From positions 1-5,773 of the forward strand of contig CANGUQ010000270.1 in the NCBI GenBank assembly GCA_947456915.1: a DNA stretch of 5,773 bases. The letters run 5' to 3'. The notes below the pieces were generated by a model, which made no database searches, was not told where the DNA came from, and was given only the letters and a program-made list of their open reading frames with translations. The DNA is from Betaproteobacteria bacterium (GTDB taxonomy: Bacteria; Pseudomonadota; Gammaproteobacteria; Burkholderiales; CAIKXV01). Of this stretch, positions 1 through 5,773 are shown one piece after another; positions within the stretch are counted from its first letter, which is position 1, and every line of letters starts with the position of its first letter. A program made the position numbers and the translations under genes.

Positions 1-542
1 AGCAGCCACGTCGCATCCGCGCCCGCCCCCGCCGCCACCAGCCCCAGGCACAGTACGCCGGTGGTCGCCACGCCAACGCCGATGCCGGTGAACACGAGCG
101 CGCCCCAGCGCGGCTCGCCGGCCTCGGTGAGCCGGTTGAACATCCAGGTCGCGCCGAAGATGAGCACCCACGCGCTGGCCACGCCGGTGGCGAAGCGCAA
201 GGCGAACCACGCCCACACCGCGTCGGTCAGCCCCATTGCGCCGGTGCCCGCCGATACGCCGATGAGGCCGAGCCGGATCCAGTGCCCGGTGCCGCGCGTC
301 ATCAGCACCGCCAGCACCGAGCCCACGAAGTAGCCGAGGTAGTTCACCGAGGCGAGCGCTGCCCCGGTAGCGAGCGACACGCCGGTGTCGGCCTGCATCA
401 TCGGCAGCAGCGGGGTGAACGCGAACCGGCCGATTGCCATGCCGATCGCCAGCGTCGCCATGCCGGCAGCGGCGAGCGCGACCGGACGGCGCCCGGGCGG
501 GCCGGCGGAGGGGATCGGGCTGCTGCGGTCCAGGGTCGCCAC
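1..542 (-). CDS. YbfB/YjiJ-family MFS transporter, N-terminal part (cut by left edge)
   Basis: This is the first 180 residues of an inner-membrane transporter; the C-terminal part lies beyond the left edge. Reading the minus strand from GTG at 542, a short Pro/Arg-rich cytoplasmic start (residues 1-20) is followed by hydrophobic segments at about 21-48, 61-81, 90-108, 110-134 and 147-172. The first segment carries GMAIGRFAFTPLLPMM (about 34-49), and the second begins with a NYLGY motif (67-71). Both are typical of the YbfB/YjiJ branch of the major facilitator superfamily. GTG 542 is the only usual start between the in-frame stop at 576-578 and an internal ATG at 459-461. It has no convincing Shine-Dalgarno sequence, so the start is uncertain. 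The substrate cannot be read from the sequence. The gene diverges from gcdH, which may mean shared control, but a role in glutarate uptake is only inference. Confidence 0.85.
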   Translation of the reverse strand, partial: MATLDRSSPIPSAGPPGRRPVALAAAGMATLAIGMAIGRFAFTPLLPMMQADTGVSLATGAALASVNYLGYFVGSVLAVLMTRGTGHWIRLGLIGVSAGTGAMGLTDAVWAWFALRFATGVASAWVLIFGATWMFNRLTEAGEPRWGALVFTGIGVGVATTGVLCLGLVAAGAGADATWL

Positions 543-570
543 GGCGGGTGTCCGGGACGCGCCCGGGAGG

Positions 571-582
571 ATTGCCTACAAT
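571..582 (+). promoter_or_regulatory. Possible -10 box within an ATTG-N4-CAAT palindrome
   Basis: The divergent gap holds the inverted repeat ATTG-CCTA-CAAT. Its right half contains TACAAT at 577-582, a 5/6 match to the sigma-70 -10 hexamer reading toward gcdH. I see no good -35 hexamer at 16-18 bp spacing, so a promoter here would be weak or activator-dependent. The palindrome could be an operator for such a regulator, overlapping the polymerase site. It also lies 30-40 bp upstream of the transporter start and could affect both genes. This is inference from a short motif in a GC-rich region. Confidence 0.3.
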
Positions 583-669
583 CGAGGGCTGTCCAGAGTC
601 CGGAGTCTATTCGATCCCGATCCGCCGCCGGAGCCCGTGTGCCGGGCAGCGCAGCGCGGATCACGCATC

Positions 670-687
670 GCGACCGTCACCGGTCGC
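670..687 (+). repeat. Perfect 7-bp inverted repeat in the gcdH leader
   Basis: GCGACCG at 670-676 and CGGTCGC at 681-687 are exact reverse complements separated by TCAC. The repeat ends 5 bases before the gcdH ribosome binding site. As DNA it could be an operator half-site pair. As RNA it would form a stable hairpin with a four-base loop just upstream of the site where ribosomes bind. The sequence does not tell which, and chance inverted repeats of this size are not rare in GC-rich DNA. Confidence 0.4.
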
Positions 688-692
688 ATCAC

Positions 693-696
693 GGAG
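693..696 (+). promoter_or_regulatory. Ribosome binding site of gcdH
   Basis: GGAG lies 8 bases before the ATG at 705. The gcdH frame is open far upstream (to before 282), so this site, together with the match to the family N-terminus, decides the start. Confidence 0.75.
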
Positions 697-704
697 CACT
701 GCCG

Positions 705-1901
705 ATGAAAGCCGAGAAACTGCCCGCCAAGACCGCGTTCGAGTGGGACGACCCGTTGCGGTTCGACGCGCTGCTCACCGAGGAGGAACGGATGATCCGC
801 GACTCCGCGCACGAGTACTGCCAGGGCCGGCTGATGACGCGCGTGCTCGAGGCCAACCGGCACGAGACGTTCGATCGCGAGATCTTCAACGAGATGGGCG
901 AGATGGGGTTTCTCGGCGCCACGCTCGAGGGCTACGGCTGCGCCGGGGTGAACTACGTGAGCTACGGGCTGATCGCACGCGAGGTCGAGCGCGTGGACTC
1001 CGGCTATCGCTCCGCGTTCTCGGTGCAGTCCTCGCTCGCGATGTACCCGATCCACGCCTACGGCAGCGAGGCGCAGAAGGAGAAGTTCCTGCCGCGCATG
1101 CAGAAGGGTGAACTGGTGGGCTGCTTCGGACTCACCGAACCGGATCACGGTTCCGACCCGGCCGGCATGACCACCCGCGGGCGCAAGGTCGACGGCGGCT
1201 ACATCCTGAACGGAGCGAAGAACTGGATCACCAATTCGCCGATCGCCGATGTCGCGGTGGTGTGGGGCAAGGACGACGCAGGGGCGATCCGCGGCTATCT
1301 GGTCGAGAAGGGCATGAAGGGATTCACCGCACCGAAGATCGAGGGCAAGTTCAGCCTGCGCGCCTCGGTGACCGGCATGCTCTCGTTCCAGGACGTGTTC
1401 ATCCCCGACGAGAACGTGCTGCCCGGCGTGACCGGCCTCAAGGGCCCGTTCAGCTGCCTCACCCGGGCCCGCTACGGCATCGCCTGGGGCGCGCTCGGCG
1501 CTGCGGAATTCTGCTGGCATGCCGCGCGCCAGTACACGATGGACCGGCGGCAGTTCGGCCGCCCGCTTGCCGCCAACCAGCTGATCCAGAAGAAGCTCGC
1601 CGACATGCAGACCGAGATCACGCTCGGGCTGCACGCGGTGCTGCGCCTGGGCCGGTTGATGGACGAGCACGCGGTGGCGCCGGAGATGGTGTCGCTGCTC
1701 AAGCGCAATTCCTGCGGCAAGGCGCTCGACATCGCGCGCGCCGCGCGCGACATGCACGGCGGCAACGGCATCGCCGACGAGTACCACGTGATCCGCCACG
1801 TGATGAACCTGGAAGCGGTCAACACCTACGAGGGCACGCACGACATCCACGCGCTGATCCTCGGTCGTGCCCAGACCGGCATCGCTGCCTTCGGCGGCTG
1901 A
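705..1901 (+). CDS. gcdH: Glutaryl-CoA dehydrogenase (decarboxylating type)
   Basis: A 398-residue FAD flavoprotein of the acyl-CoA dehydrogenase family. It oxidises glutaryl-CoA and decarboxylates the glutaconyl intermediate to crotonyl-CoA, passing electrons to ETF in the cytoplasm. The protein resembles mature human GCDH along its whole length, with matching blocks at YGCAGV (77-82), ERVDSGYRSAFSVQSS (95-110), CFGLTEPDHGSDP (140-152), NWITNSP (173-179), KFSLRASVTGM (215-225), ARYGIAWG (255-262), NQLIQKKLADM (291-301) and YEGTHDIHALILGRA (375-389). Glu376 in YEGTHD is the catalytic base. Glu95, Arg102 and Ser103 match the human residues (Glu87, Arg94, Ser95) around the substrate carboxylate, and Tyr375 matches Tyr369. 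Together these favour glutaryl-CoA over a simple acyl-CoA. Domain order is the usual one: helical N-domain (about 20-135), beta domain (about 138-235), helical C-domain (about 245-390). It is the first gene of the apparent operon, and its length is normal. Confidence 0.95.
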   Translation: MKAEKLPAKTAFEWDDPLRFDALLTEEERMIRDSAHEYCQGRLMTRVLEANRHETFDREIFNEMGEMGFLGATLEGYGCAGVNYVSYGLIAREVERVDSGYRSAFSVQSSLAMYPIHAYGSEAQKEKFLPRMQKGELVGCFGLTEPDHGSDPAGMTTRGRKVDGGYILNGAKNWITNSPIADVAVVWGKDDAGAIRGYLVEKGMKGFTAPKIEGKFSLRASVTGMLSFQDVFIPDENVLPGVTGLKGPFSCLTRARYGIAWGALGAAEFCWHAARQYTMDRRQFGRPLAANQLIQKKLADMQTEITLGLHAVLRLGRLMDEHAVAPEMVSLLKRNSCGKALDIARAARDMHGGNGIADEYHVIRHVMNLEAVNTYEGTHDIHALILGRAQTGIAAFGG

Positions 1902-1921
1902 GGGCGCACGCTACCCCGGCC

Positions 1922-2905
1922 GTGGCGCAGCAGTGCCGCCCCGTGTTGCGCGTGCCGCAGTTCGCGGGTGCGCTGGCGACGCTGCTGTCGCTGTCGTGTT
2001 TCGCGGCGGACGAGCCCGGAGCACCCACTGGTGCAGCAACCGCGGCGGCGCCGCCACCGTCGGTGGCGGCCGCAGCCGGAGCGTCGGCACGGGCACAACC
2101 GATCCCGCCCGGGCACGGGCGGCAGACGATCGTGGTGGGCAGCGAGCGCGTCGAGGTCTTCACCTGGCGACCGGCGAACTGGCGCGACGGACCGCTCCTG
2201 CTGCTGCTGCACGATGCGGACGGGGATGCAGCACTGCTGCGCGATCAGGCGCGCACGCTGGCCGACCGCCACGGCTACCTGCTCGCTGCGCCGCAGCTCG
2301 GCGGCGCAGGCTTCCCGTTCTGGCGCTATCCGTGGGCCGGCATTGCGCGGCGCAGCTTTGCCGATGACGGCGTACGTCTGGTCGCCGAGCCGCCGCAGCA
2401 GCGGCTCGACGCACTGCTGCGACCGCTGATCGACGCGCTGCGCTCCACCGGCGAGCACCCGCTGCCCTACGCGCTGCTCGGCGTGGGCGACGGTGCGCAG
2501 GCGCTGATCCGCTGGGCGGCGTTCGCCACCCAGGAGGCGATCCACATCGCGCTGGTCACGCCGGGGCGCCCGCTGCTGCCCACGCGCCGTGTCGACTACC
2601 CCGACGGCTTCGGCGGCCTGCCCGCGGCGCTGGCGAGCGAGACCCGCCTGCGCGACTACGTCGCGCTGCCGGTGACGCTGATCGCAGGACGGCCACCGGC
2701 CAGCACGGTGCCGGGCGCCGCCGGCGATCGGCCGCTCGAGCGAGCCCTGAACGCGCGCAACGCGGTCCGCCAGGCCGCGCTCGAACGCAACCGCGCCGCG
2801 CACTGGCGGGTGGTCGAGGTGCCGGACGCGGGCGACGATGTCCGACGGCTGCTCGCCTCGCCGCTGGTCGCGCAGGCGCTGCTGCCGCTGGTCGGCACGG
2901 ACTGA
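1922..2905 (+). CDS. Exported alpha/beta-hydrolase-like protein, probably lacking the catalytic triad
   Basis: A 327-residue protein from GTG 1922. No ATG start exists; GTG 1943, TTG 1946 and GTG 1952 are in-frame alternatives, none with a good ribosome binding site, so the start is uncertain and translation may be coupled to gcdH, which ends 20 bases earlier. Residues 1-28 look like a Sec signal peptide: Arg6 and Arg10, a hydrophobic stretch at 14-27, and likely cleavage after Ala28. An Ala/Pro-rich linker follows (30-60). The folded part (about 68-325) has the outline of an alpha/beta hydrolase related to secreted esterase or PHB-depolymerase-like proteins: strand and oxyanion region LLLLLHDADGD (92-102), ADRHGYLLAAPQ (114-125), a WRYPWAGI block (134-141), and an elbow-like turn YALLGVGDGAQ (183-193). 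The elbow has Gly189 where Ser is expected. The late strand VTLIAGRPP (251-259) lacks the usual acid, and VPDAGDD (300-306) has Asp where His is expected. Hydrolase activity is therefore doubtful. The family assignment rests on motif memory only. Confidence 0.7.
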   Translation: MAQQCRPVLRVPQFAGALATLLSLSCFAADEPGAPTGAATAAAPPPSVAAAAGASARAQPIPPGHGRQTIVVGSERVEVFTWRPANWRDGPLLLLLHDADGDAALLRDQARTLADRHGYLLAAPQLGGAGFPFWRYPWAGIARRSFADDGVRLVAEPPQQRLDALLRPLIDALRSTGEHPLPYALLGVGDGAQALIRWAAFATQEAIHIALVTPGRPLLPTRRVDYPDGFGGLPAALASETRLRDYVALPVTLIAGRPPASTVPGAAGDRPLERALNARNAVRQAALERNRAAHWRVVEVPDAGDDVRRLLASPLVAQALLPLVGTD

Positions 2906-2927
2906 GTTCGCCACCGGCGGACGCAAT

Positions 2928-2933
2928 GGAGGA
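2928..2933 (+). promoter_or_regulatory. Ribosome binding site of the CoA-transferase gene
   Basis: GGAGGA, a near-perfect Shine-Dalgarno sequence, lies 9 bases before ATG 2943. It selects this ATG over an in-frame ATG 35 codons upstream (2838), which would run through the end of the preceding gene and has no family-like sequence. The site is much stronger than anything before the middle gene. Confidence 0.8.
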
Positions 2934-2942
2934 AGCGCAGCC

Positions 2943-4169
2943 ATGACGACGATGAGTCCACTGCAGGGCATACGCGTGCTCGATCTGTCGCGCGTGCTCG
3001 CGGGACCGTGGTGCGGACAGAATCTCGCCGACCTCGGCGCCGAAGTGATCAAGGTGGAGCGTCCCGGCGCGGGCGACGACACGCGCAGCTGGGGCCCGCC
3101 GTTCGCACGCGACGCACAGGGGCAGCCCACGCGCGAGTCGGCCTACTTCCTGTCGACCAACCGCGGCAAGCGCTCGATCACGCTCGACATCGCCAGCACC
3201 GAAGGGCAGGCGATCGCACGCGAACTGGCGGCGAAGTCCGACATCCTGCTGGAGAACTACAAGGTCGGCGGGCTGGCGAAGTACGGGCTCGACCATGCCT
3301 CGCTCGCGCAGACCTGTCCGCGTCTCATCTACTGCTCGGTCACCGGCTTCGGTCAGACGGGTCCGTACCGCGAGCGCGCCGGCTACGACTTCCTGATGCA
3401 GGGCATGGGCGGACTGATGAGCATCACCGGCGAACCCGACGACGTCCCCGGCGGCGGACCGCTGAAGGCGGGCATCGCCGTCACCGACATCATGACGGGT
3501 CAGTACGCGACGATCGCGGTGCTCGCCGCGCTGCAGGCGCGCCACGCGACCGGTCGCGGCCAGCACATCGACCTCGCGCTGTTCGACGTGCAGGTGGCCT
3601 ATCTGTCGAATCAGGCGATGCACTACCTGGTGTCGGGCGAGGTGCCGCCACGCATCGGCAACGGGCACCCGAGCATCGTGCCCTATCAGACGTTTCGCGC
3701 CGCCGACGGCAGCATCATCGTGGCCACCGGCAACGACAGCCAGTATCGCAAGCTGTGCGCGGTGATCGGCTGCCCGGAGCTCGCCGACGATGCGCGCTTC
3801 CTGCGCAATGCCGATCGCGTGCGCAACCGCGCGCAGCTCGTGGCGCTGCTCGCCGCCCCGATCGCGCAGCAGCCGATGGACCACTGGATCGCCGCGCTCG
3901 AACAGGCCGGCGTGCCGTGCGGCCCGATCAACACGATGGACCGCGTGTTCGCCGATCCGCAGGCGAAGGCGCGCGGACTCGCCTTCACGCTGCCGCACCC
4001 GAGCGCGGGCGAAGTCCCGATGGTGGCGAGCCCGCTGCGCTTCTCCGACACGCCGGTCGAGCACGTGCGCCCGCCGCTGCTGGGCGAGCACACCGACGCA
4101 GTACTGCGCGACCTGCTCGGCCGCAGCGAAGCCGAGATCGACGCCCTGCGCAAGGCAGCGGTGATCTGA
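2943..4169 (+). CDS. gcdG: Family III (CaiB/BaiF) CoA-transferase, likely glutarate CoA-transferase
   Basis: A 408-residue cytoplasmic enzyme that moves CoA between acyl-CoA and a free carboxylic acid. The N-terminus has the family signature PLQGIRVLDLSRVLAGPWC (6-24), followed by LGAEVIKVERP (31-41), the NRGKRSITLD block (73-82), LLENYKVGGLAKYGL (102-116) and YCSVTGFGQTGPY (130-142). The large-domain part GQHIDLALFDVQVAY (206-220) contains Asp215, which aligns with the aspartate (Asp169 of formyl-CoA transferase) that forms the acyl-aspartyl intermediate. The C-terminal part has the usual GVPCGPIN (323-330) and SPLRFSDTP (363-371) blocks. Length is normal. Family membership is secure. The substrate is inferred from context: Pseudomonas gcdG and mammalian SUGCT are CaiB/BaiF enzymes tied to glutarate, and gcdG sits next to gcdH, as here. 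Succinyl-CoA would be the likely donor. Other dicarboxylates remain possible. It ends the apparent operon. Confidence 0.88.
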   Translation: MTTMSPLQGIRVLDLSRVLAGPWCGQNLADLGAEVIKVERPGAGDDTRSWGPPFARDAQGQPTRESAYFLSTNRGKRSITLDIASTEGQAIARELAAKSDILLENYKVGGLAKYGLDHASLAQTCPRLIYCSVTGFGQTGPYRERAGYDFLMQGMGGLMSITGEPDDVPGGGPLKAGIAVTDIMTGQYATIAVLAALQARHATGRGQHIDLALFDVQVAYLSNQAMHYLVSGEVPPRIGNGHPSIVPYQTFRAADGSIIVATGNDSQYRKLCAVIGCPELADDARFLRNADRVRNRAQLVALLAAPIAQQPMDHWIAALEQAGVPCGPINTMDRVFADPQAKARGLAFTLPHPSAGEVPMVASPLRFSDTPVEHVRPPLLGEHTDAVLRDLLGRSEAEIDALRKAAVI

Positions 4170-4192
4170 GCGGCGGTGCAGCGGCACGCCGC
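4170..4192. terminator. GC-rich hairpin between convergent genes, possible two-way terminator
   Basis: The left arm (4170-4179) and right arm (4184-4192) pair over 9 bp with a single bulged G and a four-base AGCG loop. The hairpin starts one base after the CoA-transferase stop codon and ends 4 bases before the complement of the TpsB stop codon, filling almost the whole 27-base gap. No T-run follows on either strand, so it is not a textbook intrinsic terminator. The location between converging genes is the main argument for a termination or mRNA 3'-end role. Confidence 0.45.
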
Positions 4193-4196
4193 GGGG

Positions 4197-5773
4197 CTAG
4201 AAGCGGTAGTTGAGCGAGAAGTTGAGCTTGACGTGCCCGGCGCGGGTACCCGGCGTGCCGGCCGGCCCGGGCAGGCCGTCGGCGACGTAGGCGAGGTCGG
4301 CGACGGCGTCCAGGCTGCGCCATGAATTCCAGCGCGCGCCCACGCCGAGGCTGGTCGCGCTCTGCCCGCCGGTGATCGTCCCGGCGACCGGGGTCGATCC
4401 CTGCCGCAGGTAGGCATAGCCGTGATCGATGAACACCACCGGCCGCACTCCCCCGTAGAGCGCCGGCCCGGTGCCCTCGAAGGTGGCGGTGAAGCCGCGC
4501 TCGCCGGAGAATTCGCGATCGCGCAGACCGCGCACCGAGGTCGTGCCGCCCAGTCCGAACTGCTCGCCGGAGATCAGCAGATCGCCCGAGAACTGGGTGC
4601 GTACGCGCGAGGCGAGTACCCAGCTGTTCCACAGGTAGCTCACGTCGAAGCCGGCGCGCCACGCACTCCAGCGGTCGCTCGCGCCGCCGCCGGTACGCGC
4701 CGCGCTGAACGCCGCCGCATCGCTGCCGCCGGTGTTGGTGGCGTACTCGACGAAGCCGGTCGTCGCGCCCCAGCCGCGCTCGGCGCGCGCCTGATAGCGC
4801 AGCGACAGCGGATGGGTGGTCACCGGCGTACCCTGCACCGGCAGCCCGGCGGTGCTGAGCGAGTTCTCGAACGCGCGCACGTCCCACGCGATCGATGCGA
4901 GGTGGGTGGCGTCCGCCCAGCGCGGCAGCGTGTAGGTCGCGCGCACGCCGTAGAACTCGCCACGGCCGCTGACGTTGAACGGCAGCCCGCCGACCGGAAT
5001 CGACCCGGTGTTCACGTCCGATCGCACGTAGTAGGCGGAGAGCTGGCTGGAGGCCCGGTACAGCGGCAGGCTGTAGTAGCCGGCGTACTGCTTGACCGCG
5101 TCGAGGTTCTCCGGCGATGTCGTGTAGGCAAGCGTGCCTGCGTGGTCGCGCCCCCACAGGTTGCTGTGCTGATATCCCAGCGTGAGCCGGGTGTAGCCGG
5201 TGTTGCGGTTGACCAGGTTGTATTCGTCGCGGGTGCCGCCGATCAGCCCCGCGAAGAGCTGGCGCGGCGGCGCATCGCGCACGGTCACGTTGGCGTCGAG
5301 TCCGTCGCCGCTCGTGCTCTCGCTCATGCTCACGGTCACCCGCTTCGCCGGGTGCTCGTTGACCAGCGAGATCTGGCGGGCGAGTTCGTTCACGTCCGGC
5401 GACTCGCCGGGCACCAGCGCCGGCAGACTGCGCAGGATGTTCTCCCGCGTGAAGTGCGCATTGCCCTGCACGCTGACCGTCACCAGATTGAACCGCAGCA
5501 CGGCGAGCTGCACCACACCGGCCTGCGGCCGCTGCGCCGGCACGATCACCCGATGAAAGGTGAAGCCGAGCTCGCGCAGCCGGTTCTCCAGCGCGGTGGC
5601 GGCGGCCTCCAGCGACTCGAGGCTGCGGTGCTCGCCGAGGAACGGCCGCAGCAGCGTCTCGGTCTCCGGCGCGGGCAGCGGATTGGGCCCGGTCACCTCG
5701 TAACGGGTGACCACCAGCAGCGGGGCGCTGGCCGCCTGCACGGCGCTGGCGGGCTGCGCGGCATTGGCCGACT
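4197..5773 (-). CDS. Two-partner secretion transporter TpsB (ShlB/FhaC/HecB family), N-terminus cut by right edge
   Basis: An outer-membrane pore of the Omp85 superfamily that exports a TpsA partner such as a hemolysin or adhesin. The frame stays open to the right edge. The first visible residues are Ala/Ser/Gln-rich, as expected just after a signal peptide, so the true start lies outside; the GTG at 5741 is probably internal. Counting from that GTG, residues 9-83 form POTRA 1 (starting LVVTRYEVTG, with an alpha-helical ALENRLRELGF stretch at 50-60). Residues 84-158 form POTRA 2 (VSVQGNAHFTRENILRSLPA, 89-108, then ELARQISLVNEHPAKRVTV, 119-137). From about 160 to 514 it is a beta barrel. TSVRGLRDREFSGERG (401-416) is the conserved VRG motif of the L6 loop that folds into the barrel. 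The last residues LNYRF end in aromatic Phe, the usual barrel-assembly signal. The TpsA gene is not visible; it may lie beyond the right edge. This gene faces the glutarate operon and is probably unrelated to it. Confidence 0.92.
   Translation of the reverse strand, partial: SANAAQPASAVQAASAPLLVVTRYEVTGPNPLPAPETETLLRPFLGEHRSLESLEAAATALENRLRELGFTFHRVIVPAQRPQAGVVQLAVLRFNLVTVSVQGNAHFTRENILRSLPALVPGESPDVNELARQISLVNEHPAKRVTVSMSESTSGDGLDANVTVRDAPPRQLFAGLIGGTRDEYNLVNRNTGYTRLTLGYQHSNLWGRDHAGTLAYTTSPENLDAVKQYAGYYSLPLYRASSQLSAYYVRSDVNTGSIPVGGLPFNVSGRGEFYGVRATYTLPRWADATHLASIAWDVRAFENSLSTAGLPVQGTPVTTHPLSLRYQARAERGWGATTGFVEYATNTGGSDAAAFSAARTGGGASDRWSAWRAGFDVSYLWNSWVLASRVRTQFSGDLLISGEQFGLGGTTSVRGLRDREFSGERGFTATFEGTGPALYGGVRPVVFIDHGYAYLRQGSTPVAGTITGGQSATSLGVGARWNSWRSLDAVADLAYVADGLPGPAGTPGTRAGHVKLNFSLNYRF

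Noticed and set aside
590..595. TGGACA on the minus strand as a -35 box for the transporter gene
   Set aside because: No acceptable -10 hexamer lies 16-18 bases downstream on that strand.
596..607. Short direct repeat GAGTC-CG-GAGTC in the divergent region
   Set aside because: Only five bases per unit and two copies; too short to support as a regulatory repeat without conservation data.
282..704. Upstream extension of the gcdH frame
   Set aside because: It is Arg/His-rich, runs antisense through the transporter gene, and has no match to the family N-terminus. The ribosome binding site at 693-696 fixes the start at 705.
576..1850. Long open frame antisense to gcdH
   Set aside because: It is rich in Arg, Ala, His and Val with no recognisable domain and lies opposite a well-conserved enzyme. 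Such antisense frames are expected from GC-rich codon use.
1262..1921. Upstream extension of the hydrolase-like frame into gcdH
   Set aside because: The extra residues are a +1/-1 frame shadow of gcdH, and a signal peptide begins near 1922, which must be N-terminal.
2020..2102. Low-complexity Ala/Pro coding stretch as a possible repeat element
   Set aside because: It is an in-frame linker after the signal peptide with irregular codons, not a DNA repeat.
2556..4187. Long antisense open frame across the hydrolase-like gene and the CoA-transferase gene
   Set aside because: It spans two real genes and the gap between them, has a low-complexity Arg/Ala-rich composition and no domain. It is a frame shadow.
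3008..4213. Second long plus-strand frame inside the CoA-transferase gene
   Set aside because: It is highly Arg-rich and without domains, overlapping a full-length conserved enzyme. No ribosome binding site supports it.

Overview
The window is GC-rich, has no tRNA, rRNA or mobile element, and is almost fully coding. The TpsB-type outer-membrane protein ending in phenylalanine shows a Gram-negative bacterium. The gene set and the glutaryl-CoA dehydrogenase sequence suggest a Beta- or Gammaproteobacterium. I cannot place it further.

Layout. (1) Positions 1-542, minus strand: the N-terminal part of an MFS transporter of the YbfB/YjiJ type, running off the left edge. (2) Positions 543-704: a divergent intergenic region with a possible -10 box inside an ATTG-N4-CAAT palindrome, a perfect 7-bp inverted repeat, and a clear ribosome binding site. 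(3) Positions 705-4169, plus strand: three closely spaced genes that look like one operon. They are glutaryl-CoA dehydrogenase (gcdH), an exported alpha/beta-hydrolase-like protein, and a family III (CaiB/BaiF) CoA-transferase that is probably the glutarate CoA-transferase partner of GcdH. (4) Positions 4170-4196: a short convergent gap that is mostly a GC-rich hairpin. (5) Positions 4197-5773, minus strand: a two-partner-secretion transporter (TpsB, ShlB/FhaC type), lacking only its extreme N-terminus at the right edge.

How the genes fit together. The CoA-transferase would activate glutarate, or a similar dicarboxylate, to its CoA thioester. GcdH would then oxidise and decarboxylate glutaryl-CoA to crotonyl-CoA, which enters beta-oxidation. 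This is the lower part of lysine, tryptophan or aromatic-acid breakdown. The middle gene is the odd one: it has a signal peptide and an alpha/beta-hydrolase-like outline, but all three places where I would expect Ser, Asp and His carry other residues. It may be a non-catalytic exported protein. The TpsB gene belongs to a separate transcription unit, and its exported TpsA substrate is not in the window.

I see no strong case for a wholly new system. The best leads are the apparently dead hydrolase-like protein inside a glutarate operon, and the palindromes in the gcdH leader.
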